Assembly (NCBI GenBank): GCA_026396495.1
Contig: JAPLWR010000083.1
Coordinates: 1-9,338 of the forward strand
Source: Candidatus Magasanikiibacteriota bacterium
GTDB lineage: Bacteria > Patescibacteriota > Patescibacteriia > Magasanikbacterales > UBA10003
Length of the DNA stretch: 9,338 nt
Direction of reading: 5' to 3'
Below are positions 1-7,188 of the stretch, one piece after another (position 1 is the first letter of the stretch; each line of letters starts with the position of its first letter). Under the pieces are notes generated by a model. The model had not been told where the DNA came from. It was given only the letters and a program-made list of their open reading frames with translations, and did not search any database. The translations under genes and the position numbers were made by a program.

Positions 1-481
1 AACCTAAAAAATCAGAGCGTCTAATTAGAGAAGTCATAGGAATATAATTATGACTTTTTATTTTTTGAGCATCGAAAGCTTGACCAGGAAATTTTTTCCA
101 ACCAAAATAAAAAGAGGAATAAGCAAAGGCAGCTGAAGGATTTGTTTTCAAAGCAGTTAAAAGTTTTTCTAAAAATAATTTATTAGTTTCTAAATCAGCA
201 TCCCAAAAAATAATATATTCCCCAGAGGACTGTTTAAAACCAAAATTACGCGCAGCTGCTGCTCCAGCGTGAGGTATGACAAAAAATTTAACCTGCGGAA
301 GGGCAATTTTAAGAATTTCCTGGTCTTTTTTAGTATCTTTATCTGTAGATCCATCGTCTACTACAATTACTTCTATTTGACTGTTATAAATGGACTGCTG
401 AAATAAACTTTTCAGAGTTTTAAATAAATCAGCATAATGATTGTAGACTGGTATAATGACTGAAATAAGAGGAGCGGCCAT
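1..481 (-). CDS. Family 2 glycosyltransferase, C-terminal part outside the window
   Basis: The first 160 codons are present and the reading frame runs off the left edge. The predicted protein is a GT-A fold transferase that would move a sugar from a nucleotide-sugar donor onto a growing surface glycan at the inner face of the membrane. Visible family marks are the N-terminal strand ISVIIPVYN (residues 6-14), VVDDGSTD (40-47) for nucleotide binding, an AARNFG segment (76-81) and the metal-binding WDADLE (93-98, DxD-type). IPMTSLIRR (147-155) matches the acceptor-side region of many GT2 enzymes. The ATG at 481 starts 3 nt after the stop of the GT4 gene, so the two are surely co-transcribed. No Shine-Dalgarno is seen. 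The acceptor and the sugar cannot be told from sequence. Confidence 0.9.
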   Translation of the reverse strand, partial: MAAPLISVIIPVYNHYADLFKTLKSLFQQSIYNSQIEVIVVDDGSTDKDTKKDQEILKIALPQVKFFVIPHAGAAAARNFGFKQSSGEYIIFWDADLETNKLFLEKLLTALKTNPSAAFAYSSFYFGWKKFPGQAFDAQKIKSHNYIPMTSLIRRSDFLG

Positions 482-484
482 AAA

Positions 485-1522
485 TCAAATATCTAAATTT
501 TGAAACTGTGAAGGGCAGAGAAATTTTTCTTCAACCAACTGTCTCCCCTCCTCACCCATTTTTTGAGCCCTATTTTTATCAGCTAAAATATTTATCAAAG
601 CCTCACTGATTTCATCTAAAGAATTTGGGTCAACTAAAATTCCTGTTTGATGATCTATCACAGCTTCTGGTGCCCCGCCAGTTTTACCCACCACAAGTGG
701 CAGCCCATGACTCGCTGCCTCTAAAAAAACAGTACCCAGGCCCTCCACATCTGCCCCTTTTTGCTTGCAAGGCATAATAAAAACACTGGCCTTTTGAAAC
801 CAACTATTTAATTCTTTGTCATCAATTTTACCAAGCAAAGTAATGTTTTTTTCTAAACACAAACCTTTGGTTATTTTAATTAAATTATTCTTTTCTGGTC
901 CTTCACCAATTAAAACCAGCCGAGCTTGAGGAATTTTAGATAAAACTTGAGGCAAAGACTTGATTACTAAATCAAATCCTTTTCTGGCAACCAATCGGCC
1001 AACACTTAAAATTAAATTCCCTTCTTTGAAGAATTCTTGTCTTTCCGCCAAATTTTTAACACAAGGGTAAATTATTCTTATTTTTTTATCCGCCAATCCT
1101 AATTTAAGTAGTTCTATTTTAGTAAAATTGCTATTTGCTATTACCTCTTTCGCTTCTATTAAAATTTTTTTTAACCACCATTTTTTCCAGCTATTTTTTT
1201 GCGGTAATAATATATCCATTCCATGAGTAAAAACCACAAAGTCTATTTTGTAAAATTTTTTTATTACTAAAGCCACATAACCCAAAGGCAAGACCTGTCC
1301 AATAAATAATCTTTTAAACTTTCCACCCCTTAAGACTGATAAAGTTTTGAAAATAGATGGGAGCCATTTGGGCCACCCTAACCAAACTAACACAGTAGAT
1401 AAAACTTTTATTTTCTCTTCTCCAAAATAATTAACTAAGTTAGCATAATATCTAGAAACTCCGCCGATAATTGGTGGATATTCTAGGGTTAAAAGTAAAA
1501 TTTTGTCCTTATTTTGATTCAT
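485..1522 (-). CDS. Family 4 glycosyltransferase (GT-B fold)
   Basis: A 345-residue retaining glycosyltransferase of the GT4 group, acting in the cytoplasm on a lipid-linked or membrane-bound acceptor. The N-terminal Rossmann domain holds PPIIGGVSRY (16-25), where the glycine pair lines the acceptor/donor cleft, and FTHGMD (98-103). The C-terminal domain holds LSVGRLVARKG (172-182), LIGEGPE (204-210) and the donor-binding E-x7-E motif E260...E268 (EGLGTVFLE), followed by GGAPE (282-286). I chose the ATG at 1522. The frame is open to a TTG at 1540, but the ATG gives the usual N-terminus just before the first strand (KILLLTLEYPP). This start overlaps the flippase gene by 14 nt, implying translational coupling. 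It is somewhat short for the family, mainly between residues 40 and 70. Substrate unknown. Confidence 0.92.
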   Translation of the reverse strand: MNQNKDKILLLTLEYPPIIGGVSRYYANLVNYFGEEKIKVLSTVLVWLGWPKWLPSIFKTLSVLRGGKFKRLFIGQVLPLGYVALVIKKFYKIDFVVFTHGMDILLPQKNSWKKWWLKKILIEAKEVIANSNFTKIELLKLGLADKKIRIIYPCVKNLAERQEFFKEGNLILSVGRLVARKGFDLVIKSLPQVLSKIPQARLVLIGEGPEKNNLIKITKGLCLEKNITLLGKIDDKELNSWFQKASVFIMPCKQKGADVEGLGTVFLEAASHGLPLVVGKTGGAPEAVIDHQTGILVDPNSLDEISEALINILADKNRAQKMGEEGRQLVEEKFLCPSQFQNLDI

Positions 1523-2996
1523 AACTACCAGGACGAACAATGCTTAATAAATGCTTTATCTCTTTTTTATTCAAAATACCACTTATCCACAAAAGAGCAA
1601 AATAGAACATCACTCCAATAAAAATCAATACGGCTAAAAAAACAAATATTTTTATAAAGCCTATTGGCAGAAAAAAAGATAATAAAATTGTTTTTGTTTT
1701 AAATAATAGCAACCCCATTAAAAAAGCGGATACTAGTATTTTAAAATTCTTCCACCAAAAAGAAAAGTCAAACCGGCCAATAATTTTAGGCACCCAAAAA
1801 ATGCCGATTAACAAAAGACTTAAATTACCAATTACCGCTGAAAAAGCTGCACCATTAATACCCCAGACAGGAATTAAAATTAAATTTAAAATTATATTTA
1901 AAACCATCACTAATCCCATTGCCCCGGTTTGAATGTTTTGTTTATTACAAGCATTCAATAATGACCCTACAGGAAAATCTAAAAAGGCAAAAATCAAGCC
2001 AAAAACTAAAATTCTTAAAGCAGGAATGGATGGGGTGTAGGCGCTACCATAAATACTATTAATAAAAATATCAGAAATTATAAAAACTCCTACAGCTAAG
2101 GGTGCTGAAATCATCATTAGGTAAAGAAAGGCCTTTTCAAAAGCCCACTTGAGCTTTTCCTTATCTGTCATAAAGTATTTACTCATGGCGGGATAAAGTG
2201 AGGCGGCAAAAGCCATAGGAATAAATTGAAAAGCAAATACCACTTTGTTAGGAATACTGTAAAAGCCTACATTTTTAGTGCCGGCCAAATAAGAAAGTAA
2301 AACGGAATCAATATAAGAATAAACTTTAGTAAAAACTCCAGCCAAGGCAAACGGCAGAGTTAATTTGGTTAAAAGCCACGCCAAATCTTTTTGCCAGACA
2401 AAAACTATCTTAATCCCCTTTTTATAGGCCACTATAAAACTAAATATTAAATTAAATAAACTACCAGCGCCTAGAGAAATTAATAAAAAGACAACAGGTA
2501 GCTTAAAAAGTATTACTAACAGCCCAAACAAAACAATAATAATTTGTCCTACAATAACACCAATTGCTTCATAACGAAGATTTTCTAAAGAACGAAGAAC
2601 CCCATAAAAACTTAATGTTAAAGCATCTAAAATCATTAAAATACCAGAAATCCATACTAGCTGGCGTAACTCTTCTTGATAACCCATTAAATAAACCAGT
2701 AAATTTAAAATGACGTATGCCGCCAAAGTCAAAAACAATTTAATTATTATAGTATGAGATAAAATTTTGCTTAACTTTTCTTTATCCCTAGCGCCCTCTC
2801 TAATTAAAACTTGGGTTAACCCCAAATCAGCAAAAACAGAAAAAAGGCTAGAAAAAGATAAGGCCGTAACATAAAGACCAACTTTCTCTACTCCTATAAA
2901 CCTGGCGATCAAACTAAAATAAACAAAAGAAAAAAGCTTTTGTCCTACATAAGCGGCGGTTAAAAAAAGAGTATTTTTAGTAATTTTTCCTGGCAT
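1509..2996 (-). CDS. Wzx-like polysaccharide flippase (MATE/MOP superfamily)
   Basis: A 495-residue integral membrane protein of the polysaccharide-biosynthesis/RfbX type (MOP exporter superfamily), expected to flip lipid-linked oligosaccharide across the cytoplasmic membrane. I count about 14 hydrophobic segments, roughly at 8-32, 39-65, 83-106, 112-136, 143-163, 165-190, 211-238, 251-270, then six more to residue about 480. The N-terminal pattern (K..L.L..AY..QKL.SF.YF..IAR..G.E..G.Y) and ADLGLTQVLIREGARD (56-71) are typical of this group. The ATG at 2996 lies 17 nt after the preceding stop, with no Shine-Dalgarno. The two downstream glycosyltransferases support a surface-glycan role. No polymerase or ligase gene is visible in the window. 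Specificity cannot be read from sequence. Confidence 0.92.
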   Translation of the reverse strand: MPGKITKNTLFLTAAYVGQKLFSFVYFSLIARFIGVEKVGLYVTALSFSSLFSVFADLGLTQVLIREGARDKEKLSKILSHTIIIKLFLTLAAYVILNLLVYLMGYQEELRQLVWISGILMILDALTLSFYGVLRSLENLRYEAIGVIVGQIIIVLFGLLVILFKLPVVFLLISLGAGSLFNLIFSFIVAYKKGIKIVFVWQKDLAWLLTKLTLPFALAGVFTKVYSYIDSVLLSYLAGTKNVGFYSIPNKVVFAFQFIPMAFAASLYPAMSKYFMTDKEKLKWAFEKAFLYLMMISAPLAVGVFIISDIFINSIYGSAYTPSIPALRILVFGLIFAFLDFPVGSLLNACNKQNIQTGAMGLVMVLNIILNLILIPVWGINGAAFSAVIGNLSLLLIGIFWVPKIIGRFDFSFWWKNFKILVSAFLMGLLLFKTKTILLSFFLPIGFIKIFVFLAVLIFIGVMFYFALLWISGILNKKEIKHLLSIVRPGSYESK

Positions 2997-3013
2997 GGTT
3001 GATGTTTAAAAAA

Positions 3014-3670
3014 TTAATCTTTCTGTCGGTAAATTCTCATTTTATTATACTTATACCGAACAAGTTCTTGATTTGCAAAATAATTGGCAAAAAGAGGAGA
3101 TAATTCTTTTTCTTCTTTAAAAAAGTTGACTAAAAGATATCCCTCAGGTGTTAAAGTTTGTGCCAATAATTTTATAAAATTATTTGAATAAAGTAACGGA
3201 GAAGTTTTGGGTCCAATAAATAAATCAACAATAATTACATCAAATTTTCTTTGAGAAGAAACGAGCTGTTGAAGTGCTTCCTCAGCGTCTTTAATAATTA
3301 CTTCTGGGTAATAGTTCAGAGTTTTAAAAATGAGGCGCTCGGCAATTTCTACCATTTTAGGATCATACTCTACGGTAACAATTTTGGCTTGTTTAAATTT
3401 TGGAAGAACCACTTTTAGTCCGTCCCCACCTCCCAAACCTAACATTAGAACATTTTTTGCTACATAATTAGGGTTTATTCTTTTTAACATTTTTTGCCAC
3501 AACGCGGTCACATAAGGACCGGATTGAAAATAGCCACTCACCATTACATTAAAAGAACCCCAAGTTTTTCTAATATTTATTAAATTATTTTTTTCTGAAA
3601 CAATTTTTTCTGTACAAAAAAAGGGCCTCCACACCCCTTTAAACCTGTTTAATAAATCTTGAAACAGCAT
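3014..3670 (-). CDS. Spermidine-synthase-like SAM-dependent enzyme
   Basis: A 218-residue class I Rossmann protein of the spermidine synthase/SpeE-like superfamily. The nucleotide-binding motif is VLMLGLGGGDG (74-84), followed by the acidic strand end VTVEYDP (98-104, E101) and a third acidic position at D128-A129. DVIIVDLF (144-151) aligns with the SpeE active-site strand. True spermidine synthases carry a D-(S/T)-x-DP catalytic segment there, but this protein reads DLFIGPKTSP, so the aminopropyl-transfer aspartate is missing. It is also shorter than SpeE (about 280-300 residues). It is more likely a methyltransferase-like or otherwise diverged relative; its substrate is unknown. The ATG at 3670 is 13 nt beyond the tRNA-Ser 3' end. 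The frame remains open through the tRNA to a GTG, but those codons only translate tRNA sequence. No Shine-Dalgarno. Confidence 0.85.
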   Translation of the reverse strand: MLFQDLLNRFKGVWRPFFCTEKIVSEKNNLINIRKTWGSFNVMVSGYFQSGPYVTALWQKMLKRINPNYVAKNVLMLGLGGGDGLKVVLPKFKQAKIVTVEYDPKMVEIAERLIFKTLNYYPEVIIKDAEEALQQLVSSQRKFDVIIVDLFIGPKTSPLLYSNNFIKLLAQTLTPEGYLLVNFFKEEKELSPLFANYFANQELVRYKYNKMRIYRQKD

Positions 3671-3683
3671 GTAAAAAATAATT

Positions 3684-3770
3684 CGGTGGGGGCGAGATTT
3701 GAACTCGCGATGCTCTTGCGAACATGGTTGCTTTCCAAGCAACTGCACTAGACCACTATGCGACCCCACC
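3684..3770 (-). tRNA. trnS: tRNA-Ser (anticodon GGA)
   Basis: An 87-nt class II tRNA that folds cleanly by eye. The acceptor stem GGTGGGG (3770-3764) pairs perfectly with CCCCACC (3691-3685), and the discriminator base is G at 3684, as usual for serine tRNAs. The anticodon stem GTTGC/GCAAC encloses loop TTGGAAA, with anticodon GGA at 3736-3734, which reads UCC and UCU. The long variable arm is a five-pair stem TGTTC/GAGCA closed by a GCAA tetraloop, the serine hallmark. The T arm is GCGAG-TTCAAAT-CTCGC (3708-3692). CCA is not encoded; GAATT follows. The first 15 nt of the gene overlap the end of lgt on the same strand, and the SAM-enzyme gene begins 13 nt after it, so it is embedded in a protein-coding transcription unit. 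Confidence 0.97.
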
Positions 3771-4520
3771 TTTTTTAATTTTTTTCAGTAATTTTAAGCT
3801 GAAAATTAGCAAAACCACACATCCCCATTGCGCCACAGTAAAACCTAAATACCGCACGTCGGGATTTTCAATATCTTGAGCCCTTAAAAAATCAAGAAAA
3901 AATCTGCCAATACCATACCATAAAAGTAGTATAAAAGACAAGAGCCCAGGTGTTTTAAGCAGCTTAAATCCTTTAAAGGCAAATAAAGCTAATAATGGAG
4001 CAAGCATTATAATCTCCATTAAAGCCATATCTAGCCTAGCCCCATTCACAAATCTAATAGCTAAAAACGAGGTAGACAAAATACCTAGATGATCATGGAT
4101 TAACAAACAACCAAATCTACCTATTACCCATCCAAAAGAAAATCCCCAGGCTAATATATCTAAATCTGCCCAAGTAATTTTTTTCTTTTTCCAAAACCAC
4201 AACACAACCAAACCAGCTCCTAAAAATCCCCCAAAAGATGATAGTCCTCCTTGCCAGATCTTAAAGATTTCCCAAGGATTACTTAGATAAAAAGTAATTG
4301 CATCTTCAAAAAAAACAAAAAATAATCTACTTCCAATTAAAGCCGCGATAATAATCCAAACAAATAAATCTAAGAATTTTTCTTGGTTTAATTTTTGTTT
4401 TTTAGCTAATAACCAAACTAAAATCATGCCAACTAAAAATCCTAGGGCCACTAGCAAACCCCAAGACTGAATCTTCAAAAATCCGATTTGCCAACCAGTT
4501 GTGCCAAAGTAGGGTATCAT
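3756..4520 (-). CDS. lgt: Prolipoprotein diacylglyceryl transferase
   Basis: A 254-residue polytopic membrane enzyme of the Lgt family, which moves diacylglycerol from phosphatidylglycerol to the lipobox cysteine of prelipoproteins. About seven hydrophobic segments are visible. Family marks are GSRLFFV (63-69), IWQGGLSSFGG (88-98), GRFG (134-137), DHLG (143-146), WYGIGRFFLDFLR (201-213) and LGFTVAQ (225-231). Compared with E. coli Lgt as I recall it, R143, G154, Y235 and R239 are kept (R135, G146, Y202, R206). E151 and E243 become Asp (D143, D210), N146 becomes C138 and H103 becomes F96. The ATG overlaps the preceding stop as ATGA. The last four codons and the TAG stop lie inside the tRNA-Ser gene, and no earlier in-frame stop exists. 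Function is likely but the active site is atypical. Confidence 0.9.
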   Translation of the reverse strand: MIPYFGTTGWQIGFLKIQSWGLLVALGFLVGMILVWLLAKKQKLNQEKFLDLFVWIIIAALIGSRLFFVFFEDAITFYLSNPWEIFKIWQGGLSSFGGFLGAGLVVLWFWKKKKITWADLDILAWGFSFGWVIGRFGCLLIHDHLGILSTSFLAIRFVNGARLDMALMEIIMLAPLLALFAFKGFKLLKTPGLLSFILLLWYGIGRFFLDFLRAQDIENPDVRYLGFTVAQWGCVVLLIFSLKLLKKIKKGGVA

Positions 4521-5890
4521 TTTTTTAGGGTGGAAATGTATTGATCCACTTCTTCTACACTATCAACTATTTTATACAAATCAACATACTCCGGAGCAAT
4601 GGTGTCATATTTTTTAAGTAAAGTCTCACGGATAAAATTATCTAATGGCTGCCAATACTTTTTACCATAAAGAATTAGTGTCATTTCTTGCATTTTTTTG
4701 GTCTTCATTAGGGTTAATACCTCAAATAATTGATGTAAGGTACCAAAACCACCAGGAAAAAAGATAAAAGCTTTAGAGGGCACGGTTAAAACTAATTTTC
4801 TAATATAGGGAAAATTAAAGCTTAGAGATTTAGTGAGATAAGGATTTGTCCTGGCCACATCATCGAACTTTAAACTAAATCCGATGGATTCTGCACCAGC
4901 ATCCTTTGCTCCTTTATTGGCTCCTTCCATAATACCAGTTCCACCACCAGTAACTACCATGTAACCATTTTTTCCTAAATTAAAGGCCACCTTTTCAGCA
5001 GCTTGGTAGTAAACATCATCTTTACCCAAGCTATTAGTGCCTAGAATAGTAACATCGTCACGCACTTCTCTGGTTAGAAATTCAAAACCTTCTACTACTT
5101 CTGCCATAATTCTAAAAATACGCCAATTCATTGTTTGGGCACAATGTGGATCTGTTGGGTCAGATGGATCGCACAAAACCTTATGAACACCAGAATTACG
5201 CACAATTGTCACAGCTTCTTCTGCTGAATCTACCACACGTAACAAGTCTAAATGAGACTGACCAATAGCCCCGATTAACTCCTTAGGACTTTGTTTTAAA
5301 AATTCTACCAAGGGATTCCAAAAATCTTTACCCACAGCAATGACTGGGATTTTCTTAATTTTACCGATTTCAATTAAATCCAAAAGCTCAAAAATCTCAT
5401 CCATCGTGCCATACCCACCAGGAAAAAATATAGCGGCTTCGGCCGGAGAAACCAACATTACTTTTCTAATAAAAAAATAATTAAAACCTTCATTTTTGGT
5501 TACATAAGGATTAAGAATTTGTTCTTCTGGTAATTGAATAGAGATGGCCACAGATTCTGCCCCTACTTCTTGAGCTCCCCTATTTCCGGCTTCCATAACT
5601 CCAGGCCCTCCACCAGTAATGACAGCATAACCTTCTTTACCAAGTAGCTCGCCACACTTTCGGGCTTCTTTATAGGCAAAGGAGTCTTCAGTAGAGCGAG
5701 CAGAACCAAAAATAGTAGCTGTTTTTTCAAATTTTCCCAATAATTGATATCCAGCTACAAATTCTGACATGATTCTAAAAATCTGCCAAGTATCTCGGTA
5801 ATTTACTGGCTCATGGAATTTTTCAAAAACATGCGCTTTTTCCTCAAACAGGCTGTGATAACGAGGTGGAGCAACTTTTCTTTTAAACAT
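4517..5890 (-). CDS. Tandem double-domain LOG-family (TIGR00730-type) protein
   Basis: A 457-residue protein made of two copies of the lysine-decarboxylase-like/LOG Rossmann domain; single-domain members are about 180-250 residues. LOG enzymes cleave the ribose-base bond of nucleoside 5'-monophosphates. Copy 1: helix W-x-IFRIMSEFVAGYQLL (35-51), FGSAR (61-65), GGGPGVMEA (93-101), IRK with R142, PGGYGTMDE (157-165, catalytic E165). Copy 2: WRIFRIMAEVVEGFEFL (256-272), LGTNS (283-287), GGGTGIMEG (315-323), R364, PGGFGTLHQ (379-387). Copy 2 has Gln at the catalytic Glu position and lacks the FGSAR arginine, so it may be structural or non-catalytic. A linker of about 25 residues containing a CDPSDPTDPHC segment (240-250) joins the halves. 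I prefer the ATG at 5890, 7 nt after gatA, over an upstream TTG at 5917. The physiological substrate is unknown. Confidence 0.92.
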   Translation of the reverse strand: MFKRKVAPPRYHSLFEEKAHVFEKFHEPVNYRDTWQIFRIMSEFVAGYQLLGKFEKTATIFGSARSTEDSFAYKEARKCGELLGKEGYAVITGGGPGVMEAGNRGAQEVGAESVAISIQLPEEQILNPYVTKNEGFNYFFIRKVMLVSPAEAAIFFPGGYGTMDEIFELLDLIEIGKIKKIPVIAVGKDFWNPLVEFLKQSPKELIGAIGQSHLDLLRVVDSAEEAVTIVRNSGVHKVLCDPSDPTDPHCAQTMNWRIFRIMAEVVEGFEFLTREVRDDVTILGTNSLGKDDVYYQAAEKVAFNLGKNGYMVVTGGGTGIMEGANKGAKDAGAESIGFSLKFDDVARTNPYLTKSLSFNFPYIRKLVLTVPSKAFIFFPGGFGTLHQLFEVLTLMKTKKMQEMTLILYGKKYWQPLDNFIRETLLKKYDTIAPEYVDLYKIVDSVEEVDQYISTLKK

Positions 5891-5897
5891 ATTTAGT

Positions 5898-7184
5898 CTA
5901 TTTATTAATTTCTTCAATGTATTTAGCTATTGAAAACAAATTGTGTTCATCAAAATGCTTGCCAATTATTTGTAAACCGGCTGGCAATCCTTCTATCACC
6001 CCATTAGGAATAGAGATTGCGGGTAACCCCGCTAAGTTAACCGACACAGTATAAATATCCGAGAGATACATTTCTAGAGGATCGCTAGATTTTTCACCTA
6101 TTTTAAATGCTGTTGTAGGGGTAGTAGGTGTAATCAAACAATCTACTTCTTGGAAAAGAGCTCGACTTTTTTTATATACTTCCGTCAAATCTTTGACCTC
6201 TTTATTCAAAGACAAACCAAATCTGATACCATCAAACCTAGCTAAATTGGAAGAAACCTCCGCTGGCATGATTAAATAATATGCAGCCAAAGCATAACCG
6301 GTGTTAGGTAGACTAACTTCCCTGACTTCTGCCCCGGAGTTTTTTAATAATTCCAATGTCTGTAAAATATTTTTCTCTACTTTTTTATCCAAACCTTTAG
6401 AAAAATATTCTTTTGGCAAACCGATTTTTAAACCTTTAATTGTTTTGATTTTTGAATCTTGAAAATCTTTAGAAGTGGCATCTTTTTGATCTTTGCCTTT
6501 AATTACACTAAATAGAATTTGGGCATCTTCTACATTATTAGCAAAAGGACCAATTTGATCCAAAGAAGACGACATGGCCATTAAACCATAACGAGATACC
6601 GCTCCATAGGTGGGTTTTAACCCCACAACACCACAAAAGGCGGCTGGTTGCCTAATTGACCCTCCAGTATCAGATCCCAGTGAAATAACACTCATAGAAG
6701 CAGCTACAGCCGCAGCTGACCCACCTGACGAACCCCCAGGCACTCTTTTTAAATCATATGGATTCCTAGTTACCCCATAAGCACTATTTTCCGTAGAAGA
6801 TCCCATAGCAAATTCATCCATATTAGTACGGCCTATTATAATAGCCCCGGCTTCTTTTAACTTTTTTATTGCCGTAGCCGTATATGGCGATACATAATTT
6901 TCTAAAATCTTAGATCCTGAGGAAGCAATATGCCCTTCAAATAACATATTATCTTTAATGGCGACAGGGATTCCCTCCAAAACCCTGAGCGGTTCTCCAT
7001 TCTTAATCTTAATATCAACTTTTTTTGCTTCTAGTAAAGCTTCTGTTTTAAATACCTCTAAAAAAGCTTTGATTTGTCCATCAAGTTTTTCAATTTCATC
7101 CAAATGATTTTTTATCAAATTTTCACAAGAAATTTTCTTAGCTAGCAAATCTTGATGAATTTGTTTAATACTTATTTTATTCAT
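5898..7184 (-). CDS. gatA: Glutamyl/aspartyl-tRNA amidotransferase subunit A, internally shortened
   Basis: A 428-residue amidase-signature subunit of GatCAB, which hydrolyses glutamine to supply ammonia for converting Glu-tRNA(Gln) or Asp-tRNA(Asn). The triad is intact: K77 in VAIKDN, cis-S152 in GGSSGGS and nucleophile S176 in GSDTGGSIRQ, with the same spacing as the K79/S154/S178 triad of Gram-positive GatA. Y302 and D376 match residues assigned to glutamine binding. The usual length is about 485. The deficit is local: YKKSR (337-341) runs straight into ALFQEVD (342-348). About 43 residues are missing there, normally containing an EVKRRIMLGT...YYDAYYKKA stretch. The ATG at 7184 is 4 nt after gatC; a TTG at 7196 is the alternative start. 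Whether the protein is active is uncertain. Confidence 0.93.
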   Translation of the reverse strand: MNKISIKQIHQDLLAKKISCENLIKNHLDEIEKLDGQIKAFLEVFKTEALLEAKKVDIKIKNGEPLRVLEGIPVAIKDNMLFEGHIASSGSKILENYVSPYTATAIKKLKEAGAIIIGRTNMDEFAMGSSTENSAYGVTRNPYDLKRVPGGSSGGSAAAVAASMSVISLGSDTGGSIRQPAAFCGVVGLKPTYGAVSRYGLMAMSSSLDQIGPFANNVEDAQILFSVIKGKDQKDATSKDFQDSKIKTIKGLKIGLPKEYFSKGLDKKVEKNILQTLELLKNSGAEVREVSLPNTGYALAAYYLIMPAEVSSNLARFDGIRFGLSLNKEVKDLTEVYKKSRALFQEVDCLITPTTPTTAFKIGEKSSDPLEMYLSDIYTVSVNLAGLPAISIPNGVIEGLPAGLQIIGKHFDEHNLFSIAKYIEEINK

Positions 7185-7188
7185 AATT

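Noticed and set aside
1523..1540. Upstream TTG start for the GT4 gene
   Set aside because: It adds six residues with no family match and increases the overlap with the flippase gene; the ATG at 1522 gives the normal N-terminus.
3044..3049. TATAAT on the minus strand 48 nt before the flippase start
   Set aside because: It lies in AT-rich coding sequence (Tyr-Asn codons), has no TG extension and no -35 at suitable spacing, so a chance match is likely.
3671..3769. N-terminal extension of the SAM enzyme from a GTG at 3769
   Set aside because: These 33 codons simply translate the tRNA-Ser and the 13 nt after it; homology starts at the ATG at 3670.
3791..3796. TAAAAT on the minus strand as a possible -10 for tRNA-Ser
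   Set aside because: It matches 5 of 6 bases and the position is plausible, but no -35 or extended -10 supports it, and it falls in AT-rich lgt coding sequence.
4231..4236. Phe in Lgt at the position of E. coli H103, read as proof of an inactive enzyme
   Set aside because: Many Gram-positive Lgt proteins have Tyr here (GGIAIYGG-type), so this position alone does not show loss of activity.
5891..5917. Upstream TTG start for the LOG-family gene
   Set aside because: It would overlap gatA by 20 nt, has no ribosome binding site and offers no conserved residues; the ATG at 5890 is preferred.
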